Positions 33,944-42,427 of a stretch of 64,000 bases of DNA are shown piece by piece (within the stretch, counting starts at the first letter, position 1; each line of letters starts with the position of its first letter). A program made the translations under genes and the position numbers. The notes under the pieces were generated by a model. It did no database searches. It was given only the letters and a program-made list of their open reading frames with translations, and was not told where the DNA came from. This stretch comes from an uncultured Lachnospiraceae bacterium (GTDB lineage: Bacteria; Bacillota; Clostridia; Lachnospirales; Lachnospiraceae), in contig CAJTVQ010000008.1 of assembly GCA_910579935.1 (NCBI GenBank), forward strand, positions 52,364-116,363, in the 5' to 3' direction.

Positions 33944-34714
33944 ATGAAGTTTTTATGGATGGATGTAAAGAGAAGCTTTGCCAACCCGGGATTTTTTACA
34001 GGCATTTTCGGGCTTGGTGCGCTGCTGATGTATAATTTTATCACGGAATCACTTCATTCGGGGAGCCCCTATTATGCCATTGTGAACATACTGGCGGTAT
34101 CAGGCTTTACTGTGTTTCTGCCCGTGTTCCCGGTGCTGGGATATGCGTCCCGTTTTTGCGGGGAGTATGAGAGCGGATATTACAGGCTGATTCTTGCCCG
34201 GATGAGACCGCAGAAATTTGCAAGAGTGAGGATCATCAGTGTGGCACTGTCGGGCGGGGGGATCGTCGCGCTTCCCTATCTTCTCGTGTGTCTTTCGGCT
34301 GTGGCGCTGACGGCGCCGGAGCTGGCTGATATGAATGCTTTGGGGCTGGACGCTTCCGGAGTGAACGTTTTGAAGATTCCGGAGGATATTGAGATGGCGA
34401 GGATCGGCATGACCCATGGGGTTGGCTGGATGGTGGCGCTCAAGATACTGCTGGGATTTCTGTTCGGAGCCGCATGGGCGCTTATAGGACTGGCGTTTGC
34501 GGTATGGATGCCGAATCAGTATGTGCCGCTGATCGCACCCTTTGTCCTGTACCAGTCCCTTTATATTCTGATGCCAAACCGTCTGAATCCTGCCGTGTTA
34601 GTGCGTGGGGACGATGTAGGGCATCTGCTGTCAGTTGTGCTTGGGTGTGTCTGGATTTTGGCCGCCGCCGCCGTGGCCATGGCGGGATTTAAGAGGAGGT
34701 GCCGGGATGCGTAG
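33944..34714 (+). CDS. six-helix membrane protein, ABC-2-like permease subunit
   Basis: 256 residues; ATG 33944 has AGGAAG seven bases upstream. After a short amphipathic start (MKFLWMDVKRSFANPGF), hydrophobic segments occur at about 18-38, 48-72, 96-123, 165-195, 203-220 and 227-250. The layout (first helix right after a short cytoplasmic stretch, ending YESGYYRLILARM...KFARVRIISV) is that of ABC-2-type permeases. It overlaps the next gene by 8 bp. Confidence 0.8.
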   Translation: MKFLWMDVKRSFANPGFFTGIFGLGALLMYNFITESLHSGSPYYAIVNILAVSGFTVFLPVFPVLGYASRFCGEYESGYYRLILARMRPQKFARVRIISVALSGGGIVALPYLLVCLSAVALTAPELADMNALGLDASGVNVLKIPEDIEMARIGMTHGVGWMVALKILLGFLFGAAWALIGLAFAVWMPNQYVPLIAPFVLYQSLYILMPNRLNPAVLVRGDDVGHLLSVVLGCVWILAAAAVAMAGFKRRCRDA

Positions 34715-35570
34715 GTTGATTGCGGTTTCACGGGAAGGCGCCAGGATGGGCAGGTTCATTGCGGTTTCCAGAAGCATCAGAATTGCCCTGGGATTATTGC
34801 GGCAGGAAATGGGCAGTCTCAGGGTGATGCTGGGATATCTGCTGGGAATGACATTTCTGGCGCTTGCGTTAAACGATTTTTTCGGATATGCGATGGAGAT
34901 CAAGGAACCTGTCAACATCTGGGAGGCATTTATCGTCATGGGGAATCAGAGTATTCCAGGCAGGTTTTGGGTGCTGGGGTATCTGTTTGTCATTGCGGAT
35001 GCGCCTTTTGTCAGGAGAAATACCTACATGCTCCTGTACCGCAGCGGCAGGTGGGTCTGGAATATGGGGATGCTGTTATATGTTTTGATTCAGGCATTTC
35101 TGTATTTGGGCTGTTTTGCAGCGGGTTCCGTTATAGCCGGGATTCCATCCGGCTTTTCCGGAAGGCTCTGGAGCAGTCCCGTCTATCTGCTGGCGACCCA
35201 CTCTTCGAATACCATTGCGGAAAAATATCACATTTTCTTTGACGGGGCGGCGCTGATGGAGCATATGACAGTGCTGCAGGCGTTTGGGATCACTTTTTTG
35301 TATCTGTTCTGCTATGCTGCTTTCCTTGGGATCCTTCTGTATGTCTGTAACCTTATACTTGGCGGTTTCTGGGGACTTATGGCGGTAGCGGCGGTGCATG
35401 TGGGAGGCGCAGTCCTGTCGTTTGCCGGCAGGCTGCATCAGAGTCCGGTATATTATGTGGACGGCGCAGGAAGCTGGTGGCGGTATCCCGGCATGATGGC
35501 GGTTTGCATTTTCGCTATGGCGTTCGTATCCATGACCGCCGCAGGGAGAGTGGATATTCAGGCAAGATAG
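34707..35570 (+). CDS. second polytopic membrane protein of the ABC module
   Basis: 287 residues starting at ATG 34707 behind AGGAGGT, overlapping the previous stop. About six hydrophobic segments (for example LRVMLGYLLGMTFLALALN, MGMLLYVLIQAFLYLGCFAA, LQAFGITFLYLFCYAAFLGI). The motif FVRRNTYMLLYRSGRWVWN lies in a cytoplasmic loop and may contact the ATPase. No close family recognised; ABC-2-like by context. The first 40 residues hold two near-copies of the phrase R-FIAVSR / RLIAVSR, an internal duplication. Confidence 0.75.
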   Translation: MRRLIAVSREGARMGRFIAVSRSIRIALGLLRQEMGSLRVMLGYLLGMTFLALALNDFFGYAMEIKEPVNIWEAFIVMGNQSIPGRFWVLGYLFVIADAPFVRRNTYMLLYRSGRWVWNMGMLLYVLIQAFLYLGCFAAGSVIAGIPSGFSGRLWSSPVYLLATHSSNTIAEKYHIFFDGAALMEHMTVLQAFGITFLYLFCYAAFLGILLYVCNLILGGFWGLMAVAAVHVGGAVLSFAGRLHQSPVYYVDGAGSWWRYPGMMAVCIFAMAFVSMTAAGRVDIQAR

Positions 35571-35623
35571 GATTTGGCAACATCTGTTCCTGTGCAATTT
35601 CTGATACAGAGGGAGGAACACAT

Positions 35624-36268
35624 ATGGACCAGAGCATTGTTTTTCAGTTCTTTGGCGGCGTTTCACAGGACGGCTTAAGCTGGGGGATTGATTATGATAA
35701 AGTGTTGTACGAGCTGGCAAGATGGCTTTTGCCCATTGGCATCTGTCTGCTGGCGGAGGGAGTCCAGCTTGAAAAATGGAGGAAAATAGGGCAGCTTTCG
35801 TGTTACCGCTATGAAGCTGTGAAACTATGGTGGCGACATCAATTTGTCAAAAGTATGCTATACGGCATATCGGCGGCGGCAGTTCTGTTTCTCATAGTAA
35901 TGGCGGCTGATATTGTGAATGCAGGGGGGATTCCGGATGAGGTCTGGAAGGTGTTTGTTTTATGGATTGCCCATATAACTACAGTTCTGTCTCTTCTGCT
36001 TGCACTGGATTTGTCCGGGCTTGGAAAGCCGGCGCCGGCAATCCTGCTGTTGCTGGAAGGATGTACGTTTCTTGCGGGGTTTGCATCTATGGGAACAGCC
36101 CGGTTCATGTTCGGGATGTGGGGGATGTATTTCCAAAGCGGATGGTACTATGGTGCGGGGGGAGTTCCTGTGATGCTTTCCCTGGCAATGGAGGGAATAT
36201 TGATCATGCTTGGCTATCTGACAGGGAGAATTATACTGGCGGTCGAAAAGACTGCCCGCTCAGTATAA
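35624..36268 (+). CDS. third membrane protein of the ABC module
   Basis: 214 residues from ATG 35624 after GGGAGGAACACAT. Five or six hydrophobic segments (ARWLLPIGICLLAEGV; LYGISAAAVLFLIVMAADIV; VLWIAHITTVLSLLLAL; ILLLLEGCTFLAGFASMGTA; VMLSLAMEGILIMLGYLTGR). Similar in style to the two preceding genes but without detectable sequence likeness by eye. Not assigned beyond module membership. Confidence 0.75.
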   Translation: MDQSIVFQFFGGVSQDGLSWGIDYDKVLYELARWLLPIGICLLAEGVQLEKWRKIGQLSCYRYEAVKLWWRHQFVKSMLYGISAAAVLFLIVMAADIVNAGGIPDEVWKVFVLWIAHITTVLSLLLALDLSGLGKPAPAILLLLEGCTFLAGFASMGTARFMFGMWGMYFQSGWYYGAGGVPVMLSLAMEGILIMLGYLTGRIILAVEKTARSV

Positions 36269-36332
36269 ATGGAACTAATGAGTGTATGTGAAAGAAAGCC
36301 GGATGAAAATTAGGAAGGGAAGTGTTTTGCGT

Positions 36333-36977
36333 ATGGCAGAGATTATCAGGATTGATAATTTAACGAAAAAATTTGGTGATGTTACTGCCCTTGAAAATGT
36401 TAACCTGAGCATTGAGAGCGGGAAAATATATGGGATTGTCGGGAGAAACGGTTCCGGAAAGACTGTTTTGTTTAAACTCATAATGGGCTATTTAAAACCG
36501 ACTGCCGGGAGAGTCGTTGTAAGCGGAAAAGAAATCGGAAAGGATGCGGACTTTGCGGAAAATACCGGGATCATCATAGAAAATCCCGGATTCTTAAGGG
36601 GGTATACAGGATTTAAGAACCTGGCATATCTGGCAGGCATACGCAATGTGATCGGCAAAGAGGAAATCAGGGAGAGCATGGTGAAAGTAGGGCTTGATCC
36701 GGACAGCCGTAAAAAGGTTGGGAAATATTCGCTGGGAATGAAGCAGCGTCTTGGCATAGCGCAGGCCATCATGGAAGATCCGGAGATACTGATTCTGGAT
36801 GAGCCGATGAACAGTCTGGACAATCAGGGCGTGGATGAGGTACGGGGAATTTTGACAGGACTGCGGGATGTCGGAAAAACAATCATACTGGCAAGCCATA
36901 ATAAAGAGGATATCGAAATTTTATGCGATGAAGTGTATGAAATGGACCATGGAAGACTAACAAGGCACAATTTATAG
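36333..36977 (+). CDS. ABC transporter ATP-binding protein
   Basis: 214 residues. Walker A GRNGSGKT, signature YSLGMKQRLGIAQAI, Walker B EILILDEPMNSLDNQG, H-loop ILASHNKED. The Q-loop region reads GIIIENPGF, with no glutamine, as in BcrA-type export ATPases. ATG 36333 is chosen (GGAAG ten bases upstream); the frame extends back to 36282 with non-family residues. Likely drives the three membrane proteins encoded just before it. Confidence 0.9.
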   Translation: MAEIIRIDNLTKKFGDVTALENVNLSIESGKIYGIVGRNGSGKTVLFKLIMGYLKPTAGRVVVSGKEIGKDADFAENTGIIIENPGFLRGYTGFKNLAYLAGIRNVIGKEEIRESMVKVGLDPDSRKKVGKYSLGMKQRLGIAQAIMEDPEILILDEPMNSLDNQGVDEVRGILTGLRDVGKTIILASHNKEDIEILCDEVYEMDHGRLTRHNL

Positions 36978-36984
36978 TGCGCAA

Positions 36985-37092
36985 ACGATAAAAGGGAATC
37001 TGGCAATCCGGAACCCGGATGAAAAGGAGAGCCTGTTCTTTTCCCACTATGATCCGGCTGCCGTGGAGAGGATGGCGGGGTTTAGGCAGTAG
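36985..37092 (+). pseudogene. short C-terminal gene remnant
   Basis: Eight bases after the ATPase stop, a 35-codon frame without a start reads IKGNLAIRNPDEKESLFFSH followed by YDPAAVERMAGFRQ and a stop. The composition is that of a real protein end, so it looks like the tail of a deleted gene. Family not recognised. Confidence 0.35.
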
Positions 37093-37146
37093 CGGGGCGG
37101 AGTTCTTCCAAAAGACAGTGTCTCTTAAGAGGATGGCATCGGCAGT

Positions 37147-37179
37147 CAGCAGTAACAGGGTGTTGACTGCTGTTTTTTT
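37147..37179 (+). terminator. terminator closing the ABC module
   Basis: CAGCAGTAAC (37147-37156) pairs with GTTGACTGCTG (37162-37172, one bulge), followed by T7. An outer GGCATCG/CGATGCC pair (37135-37141 / 37183-37189) encloses it. Confidence 0.8.
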
Positions 37180-37195
37180 GTGCGATGCCTAACGC

Positions 37196-37225
37196 TTGAA
37201 TACTCAAATAATGTTCCTTTATAAT
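37196..37225 (+). promoter_or_regulatory. promoter upstream of the truncated spo0A
   Basis: TTGAAT (37196-37201), 18 bp, TATAAT (37220-37225). The 150-bp leader that follows is open in the spo0A frame but without similarity to Spo0A. Confidence 0.6.
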
Positions 37226-37374
37226 AAACAATAGCAGTATTTGGAAATTCATATCACTTGCCTTGGATTTTCAGGTATCAGCAGAGAAAAAAGTCGGGGG
37301 ACAGCAGATCGGTTCCGGTATATGCCGGTGTCCTGTGTCAGTCCCTCATGCCGAGAAAGGAGTATGGTTTAAGG

Positions 37375-37896
37375 ATGGAACAGCTGAATCTAACATCGAC
37401 AAAGGATAGTGAGGGCGTTTATAAGATACTGGGCGATCTGATGAGCATGGATAAGGAATTTCAAATCATGATCACGGTTCCCTCCAATCATAAGGAGTCT
37501 TCCGTGTCAGGACAGGATACTGCGGCGCAGAATATCTACGGAACGAGGGATCTGGAAAAAGATGTGACGGACATCATCCATGAAATCGGGGTTCCGGCGC
37601 ATATTAAAGGATATCAGTATCTGAGGGAGGCGATCATGATGTCCGTGGAGGATAATGAAATGCTTAATTCCATTACGAAAGTACTTTACCCGTCCATTGC
37701 GAAAAAGTACCAGACTACGCCGAGCAGAGTGGAACGGGCAATCCGTCATGCCATAGAGGTGGCCTGGAGCAGGGGGAAAATGGAGACGCTGGATGCGATG
37801 TTCGGATATACGATCAATACGGGAAAAGGGAAACCGACCAATTCGGAGTTCATTGCCCTGATTGCGGATAAAATAAGGCTACAGTATAAAAATTAG
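37375..37896 (+). CDS. spo0A: Spo0A-type regulator lacking most of the receiver domain
   Basis: 173 residues against about 260-270 for Spo0A. The C-terminal effector domain is complete: DIIHEIGVPAHIKGYQYLRE, MMSVEDNEMLNSITKVLYPS, the recognition helix TTPSRVERAIRHAIEVAWSR and GKGKPTNSEFIALIADKIRL. The N-terminus MEQLNLTSTKDSEGVYKILG plus DLMSMDKEFQIM still resembles strand 1, helix 1 and strand 2 of the receiver, but the acidic pair is changed (TKD) and the next roughly 85 residues, with the phospho-Asp, Thr and Lys, are gone. ATG 37375 has AAAGGAG 12 bases upstream; ATG 37351 is possible. Could be a decayed spo0A, a constitutive form, or a paralogue; DNA binding is likely retained. Confidence 0.85.
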   Translation: MEQLNLTSTKDSEGVYKILGDLMSMDKEFQIMITVPSNHKESSVSGQDTAAQNIYGTRDLEKDVTDIIHEIGVPAHIKGYQYLREAIMMSVEDNEMLNSITKVLYPSIAKKYQTTPSRVERAIRHAIEVAWSRGKMETLDAMFGYTINTGKGKPTNSEFIALIADKIRLQYKN

Positions 37897-37940
37897 AGAC
37901 AGAAATGAAAATTAAGATGTAAAATTTAACAATTACTTCT

Positions 37941-37968
37941 TTTAAACCCTGCCAAGTTGATGTATAAT
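37941..37968 (+). promoter_or_regulatory. probable promoter of glgA
   Basis: TTTAAA (37941-37946), 16 bp, TATAAT (37963-37968), 40 bp before the glycogen synthase start. Confidence 0.55.
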
Positions 37969-38007
37969 AATCATAATTATATCGGTGGTGAAGGCTGAGG
38001 AAGGAGC

Positions 38008-39465
38008 ATGTTAATAACTATGAAAAAAATATTGTTTGTTGCATCGGAAGGTGTACCATTTATTAAGACAGGAGGTTTGGCAGATGTGGTGGGGTCTCTG
38101 CCGAAATGTATCGATAAGGAATATTTCGATGTAAGGGTTTTGATTCCGAGGTATACTTGTATGACCCAGGAGATGAAGGACAAAATGTCCTATAAGACCC
38201 ATTTTTACATGGATTTTAACTGGAAAAACGAGTATGTGGGCGTTATGGAAGCACAGCTTGACGGAGTTACCTATTACTTTATTGACAATGAGATGATGTT
38301 CTCAGGATTCCGCCCGTACAGCGACAATGTACTGGATGAGATTACGAAATTTGCATTCTTCTCAAAGGCGGCTTTGTCGTCGCTTCCGTTGATTGACTTC
38401 CGTCCAGACGTGATTCACTGCCATGACTGGCAGACGGGCCTTGTTCCGGTATATTTGAAAGAGCGTTTCCAGGGCAATGAATTTTTCCGCGGCATTAAGA
38501 CGGTTATGACGATCCATAACTTAAAGTTTCAGGGAAAATGGGATGTGAAAACGGTGAAATCCATTACCGGGCTTCCAGATTACTTCTTTACGCCGGATAA
38601 GCTGGAGGCATATAAAGATGCGAACCTGTTAAAAGGAGGTCTGGTATATGCAGATGCCATTACGACGGTCAGCGATACTTATGCGGAGGAAATCAAGACC
38701 GAGTTTTACGGCGAAGGGCTGAACGGGCTGTTACAGGCAAGGAGCGGGGATCTGCGCGGTATTGTGAACGGCATTGACTATGAGGATTTCAATCCTGAGA
38801 CCGATAAGTATATTGAACACAAGTATAATGCAGTGAATTTCCGTAAAGAGAAGATTAAGAATAAGCGTGCCCTACAGGCGGAACTGGGACTGGAGCAGGA
38901 TGACAGGAAGATGCTGATCGGTATCGTATCCAGACTGACGGACCAGAAAGGCTTCGACCTTATCGATTATATGATGGATGAGATTTGCCAGGATGCGGTG
39001 CAGGTTGTGGTACTTGGTACCGGTGAAGAACGTTATGAGAATATGTTCCGTCATTTTGACTGGAAATACCATGATAAGGTATCCGCCAATATTTTCTATT
39101 CGGAGGCTCTTTCCCATAAGATTTATGCAGCCAGCGATGTGTTCCTGATGCCTTCGCTGTTTGAACCCTGCGGACTCAGCCAGCTGATGGCGCTGCGTTA
39201 CGGCACGGTGCCTATCGTAAGGGAGACCGGAGGATTGAAAGATACGGTACAGCCGTACAATGAGTATGAGAATACAGGAACCGGATTCAGTTTCAAGAAT
39301 TACAATGCCCATGAGATGCTGGCGTCCATCCGTTATGCGGAACGGATTTATTATGATAAGAAACGGGAATGGAACAAAATCGTTGACAGGGGTATGGCGG
39401 CTGATTTTTCATGGCATGTATCCGCGAAGAAGTATCAGGAAATGTATGATTGGCTGATAGGCTAA
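38008..39465 (+). CDS. glgA: glycogen synthase (ADP-glucose type, GT5)
   Basis: Extends alpha-1,4-glucan from ADP-glucose, 485 residues. N-terminal KTGGLADVVGSLPK (ADP-glucose loop), HCHDWQTGLVPVYLKE, IVSRLTDQKGFDLI, and the C-terminal MPSLFEPCGLSQLMALRYGT are diagnostic of GlgA. AGGAAGGAG lies before ATG 38008; ATG 38020 (MKKILFVASEG) is the more family-like start. No other glg gene is in the window. Glycogen storage is common in sporulating Clostridia. Confidence 0.95.
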   Translation: MLITMKKILFVASEGVPFIKTGGLADVVGSLPKCIDKEYFDVRVLIPRYTCMTQEMKDKMSYKTHFYMDFNWKNEYVGVMEAQLDGVTYYFIDNEMMFSGFRPYSDNVLDEITKFAFFSKAALSSLPLIDFRPDVIHCHDWQTGLVPVYLKERFQGNEFFRGIKTVMTIHNLKFQGKWDVKTVKSITGLPDYFFTPDKLEAYKDANLLKGGLVYADAITTVSDTYAEEIKTEFYGEGLNGLLQARSGDLRGIVNGIDYEDFNPETDKYIEHKYNAVNFRKEKIKNKRALQAELGLEQDDRKMLIGIVSRLTDQKGFDLIDYMMDEICQDAVQVVVLGTGEERYENMFRHFDWKYHDKVSANIFYSEALSHKIYAASDVFLMPSLFEPCGLSQLMALRYGTVPIVRETGGLKDTVQPYNEYENTGTGFSFKNYNAHEMLASIRYAERIYYDKKREWNKIVDRGMAADFSWHVSAKKYQEMYDWLIG

Positions 39466-39481
39466 AAGGACGGAACGGTTT

Positions 39482-41161
39482 ATGTCTGACAAGAGTCATA
39501 TGTCTCAGAAGAGCGGTAAAAGAGACGGGTTTATTATGCAGGCGGGAATTCTGGCAGCGGCTTCGATCATCTGCAGGATGATCGGGCTGCTGTACAAGAG
39601 CCCGCTTACAGGGATTATAGGGGATGAGGGAAACGGCTATTATAATACGGCGTACAACATATACACCATCATCCTCTTAGTATCTTCTTACAGTATACCA
39701 TCGGCAATTGCAAAGGTGCTTGCCCAAAGACTTGCGCTGAAAGAATACCGTAATGCGCAGCGTATTTTTAAATGTGCGCTGATCTATGTTATGGTAATCG
39801 GAGGGGTGGCAAGTCTTATATTATTTATAGGGGCGCCTGTTTTTGTTATGGGAAATTCTGTTCCCGTGCTGCGTTTTTTTGCTCCCACTATTTTCTTTTA
39901 CGGGCTTTTGGGGGTTCTGCGGGGATATTTTCAGGCGCATAAGACGATGCTTCAGACTTCTTTTTCACAGATTCTGGAACAGATACTGAATGCGGCGGTC
40001 AGCATAGGGGCAGCGTATGGCCTGATGAAACTGGCAGCCGTACAGGGCGGGGATGCCAGTGTGCAGGCAATGTACGGAGCAATCGGAAGTGCGCTTGGAA
40101 CCGGCTCAGGGGTTCTGATCGCATTGCTGTTCATGGCGGCAATATATGTCCTGAACAAAGGAACGATTAAAAAAAGAATTGAAAATGACAGAACGAAAAC
40201 CGAAGAATCCTACGGGGATATCTTTCGCATGATGATGTCGGTCGTGACACCGTTCATTTTAAGCACCTGCATTTATAATCTGACGACTTCCCTGAATCAG
40301 ACGGTTTATTCCCGGATGATGGTACATCTAAAAGAAATGGATGAAATAACGGTAACGGTTACTTACGGGATTATGGCAGGGAAAGCGGTAACGATTGCCA
40401 ATATACCGATTGCACTGGCTTCGGCAATGTCTTCCGCCATTGTGCCGGCGATTGCCTCTTCTTATGCGCAGGGCGCGGTAAAACAGACGAAGAAGAAGGT
40501 GGCTTCGGCGATAAAGGTGACGATGCTGATCTCCATTCCGGCAGCGGTCGGGATAGGCGTATTGGCAAGGCCGGTGATGATGGCTCTGTTTCCCCAGCAG
40601 AGTTCTTTGGAGCTGGGTTCCAGGCTGCTGATGGTGTTGGCGGCAACGGTTGTTTTTTACGGACTTTCCACCCTGACCAATGCGGTACTGCAGGGCATCG
40701 GCAGGGTAAATACTCCGGTGATCAATGCGGTGATCGCACTGGTGGTACAGACGCTGGTATTAGTGCCTTTGCTTTATTATACCGAATTCGGAATTTATGC
40801 GGTGGCGTTGGCTACGGTCGTGTATTCGCTGCTGATGTGTATCCTGAATAATATTTTTATGAGAAAATATCTGATATATAAGCAGGAAATCGATAAGACC
40901 TTTGTGCGGCCGGCGTTTTCCGCCGTGTTAATGGGAGCATTGGCCTATGGGGTCTATGCGGGCGTATCTTACCTGCTGGGATTGTTTATGGTTTCCGAAT
41001 ATTTCATCAATCTGATTTCTTTGGCGGCAGCCGTGATGGCAGGGGGATGCCTGTATTTTGTACTGGTGATTAAGCTGAGGGCAGTGAAAGAAGAAGATTT
41101 GAAGGCAATGCCGAAAGGGCGCGTGTTTGTAAAGGTTGCTAAGAAAATGCGGTTGCTGTAG
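39482..41161 (+). CDS. MOP-superfamily flippase (SpoVB/MurJ-like)
   Basis: 559 residues with about 14 hydrophobic segments. GILAAASIICRMIGLLYKSP, LTGIIGDEGNGYYNTAYNIY and the ILRGYFQ-type motif (LGVLRGYFQAHKTML) are characteristic of the SpoVB/polysaccharide-exporter branch. It probably moves lipid-linked wall or polysaccharide precursors. Co-directional with glgA with a 16-bp gap. Confidence 0.88.
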   Translation: MSDKSHMSQKSGKRDGFIMQAGILAAASIICRMIGLLYKSPLTGIIGDEGNGYYNTAYNIYTIILLVSSYSIPSAIAKVLAQRLALKEYRNAQRIFKCALIYVMVIGGVASLILFIGAPVFVMGNSVPVLRFFAPTIFFYGLLGVLRGYFQAHKTMLQTSFSQILEQILNAAVSIGAAYGLMKLAAVQGGDASVQAMYGAIGSALGTGSGVLIALLFMAAIYVLNKGTIKKRIENDRTKTEESYGDIFRMMMSVVTPFILSTCIYNLTTSLNQTVYSRMMVHLKEMDEITVTVTYGIMAGKAVTIANIPIALASAMSSAIVPAIASSYAQGAVKQTKKKVASAIKVTMLISIPAAVGIGVLARPVMMALFPQQSSLELGSRLLMVLAATVVFYGLSTLTNAVLQGIGRVNTPVINAVIALVVQTLVLVPLLYYTEFGIYAVALATVVYSLLMCILNNIFMRKYLIYKQEIDKTFVRPAFSAVLMGALAYGVYAGVSYLLGLFMVSEYFINLISLAAAVMAGGCLYFVLVIKLRAVKEEDLKAMPKGRVFVKVAKKMRLL

Positions 41162-41199
41162 GAACAGGGTTATTTTAGCCCTTCAGACGGTACGGATGA

Positions 41200-42213
41200 T
41201 CATTCCGGCAGAAGGCTTTGCCCTAACAGTTCAAATTCTCCAAGGAAAATGCAGTTTTTTAATGTTCCGTTCCGGATCTGCTCCAGACAGGTATGGTAAT
41301 CCATCCACAGGACGGATTCGATTTCCGATTCCTGCAGGGTGAGGAAGGAGATATTGACCGGTTTTTCGTAAAGGTAAATAGCGCTGTATTCGTTGTCATG
41401 GAACGGCCTGCCCTGAAATTCCATGCGTGCATTGACCTGACGGTATCCGATAAAGCGCAGGTCTTCGGGAGCGGCAGTGATCCCCAGTTCTTCTTCCAGC
41501 TCGCGGAGGGCGGATTCTACATAACCGCATCCGGCAGGAATGTGTCCGGCGGAGGAAATGTCATGGCATCCGGGATAGCTTTCTTTGGTTTCAGCGCGTT
41601 TCTGGAGAAGAACATCAAAACTTCCGCCGGCATTGGGACGGGTAATCCATACATGGGCGGTGCGGTGCCTGTCCCCGTAGCCGTGTACGAGAGAGCGCTC
41701 ACGGACTTTCCCGGTCGGGTTTCCCTGTTCGTCCACGATATCGAGAAGTTCCAGGGAGGTGCCGTTCAATACGGCTTCTTTGAGGATGTTATCGATGTAT
41801 CTTAATTTCAGGCAGAAGAAGGGGGCGTTTTCCTTTAGAAGTTCAAAGAAGATCAAATCTCCTTCCCAAAGTTCCAAATCCGCAATTTTGTCTTTGGACA
41901 CCCATTCCAGCGTTCCTTCGCTGCATTCCTTTAAAGTTCCGGTGAAGCCGTCTGCCGTATACAGACACATGTGGTAGTCGGTGATGTCATCGCAAAGGAA
42001 GGTGACGATGCCGCGGAAGCGGAAAGAGGTGAGCGTCAGGCCGGTTTCTTCATAAGCCTCCCTTAACAGACAGTCATCGGGGCTTTCCCCGCTTTCAAAG
42101 TGTCCGCCGATGCCGATCCATTTGTCTTTGTTAATGTCTTTTTCTTTTTTGATCCGGTGGAGCATCAGATAGGAGTCTTCTTTTTCTATGTAGCAAAGGG
42201 TTGTTAATGTCAT
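41200..42213 (-). CDS. protein with two fused Nudix domains
   Basis: 337 residues. Domain 1 (1-150) is MutT/8-oxo-dGTPase-like: GHFESGESPDDCLLREAYEE with TGL completes the Nudix box. Domain 2 (about 155-335) resembles the isopentenyl-diphosphate isomerase/YfcD branch (DEQGNPTGKVRERSLVHGYG, RTAHVWI). Its box GHIPAGCGYVESALRELEEE keeps REXXEE but has Cys where the first Glu is expected. Substrates unknown. Reverse strand, convergent with the flippase with 38 bp between; no terminator seen there. RBS is weak (AGAAAGAAG). Confidence 0.85.
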   Translation of the reverse strand: MTLTTLCYIEKEDSYLMLHRIKKEKDINKDKWIGIGGHFESGESPDDCLLREAYEETGLTLTSFRFRGIVTFLCDDITDYHMCLYTADGFTGTLKECSEGTLEWVSKDKIADLELWEGDLIFFELLKENAPFFCLKLRYIDNILKEAVLNGTSLELLDIVDEQGNPTGKVRERSLVHGYGDRHRTAHVWITRPNAGGSFDVLLQKRAETKESYPGCHDISSAGHIPAGCGYVESALRELEEELGITAAPEDLRFIGYRQVNARMEFQGRPFHDNEYSAIYLYEKPVNISFLTLQESEIESVLWMDYHTCLEQIRNGTLKNCIFLGEFELLGQSLLPE

Positions 42214-42375
42214 GACGGGGTTCTTCTTTCTGGGTATTTTTTTGTTAATATTGATTATAACACAAATATGTTCATAGTGTTTGAAAAGATAGATTTTGCG
42301 TGAAAATCAATTTCCGTGAGATTTAGATGCGGATAACCGTCTGCCGTTTAAAATCAACCATTTATCGAAAAGCTA

Positions 42376-42404
42376 TGGAAACCATTTTTTCCTTTCCATA
42401 TAAT
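42376..42404 (+). promoter_or_regulatory. promoter with internal palindrome before the LytTR gene
   Basis: TGGAAA (42376-42381), 17 bp, TATAAT (42399-42404). ATGGAAA (42375-42381) and TTTCCAT (42393-42399) form a 7-bp inverted repeat spanning -35 to -10, a plausible operator. Confidence 0.45.
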
Positions 42405-42427
42405 GAGTTCAGAAAGGAGGCGGCGGA

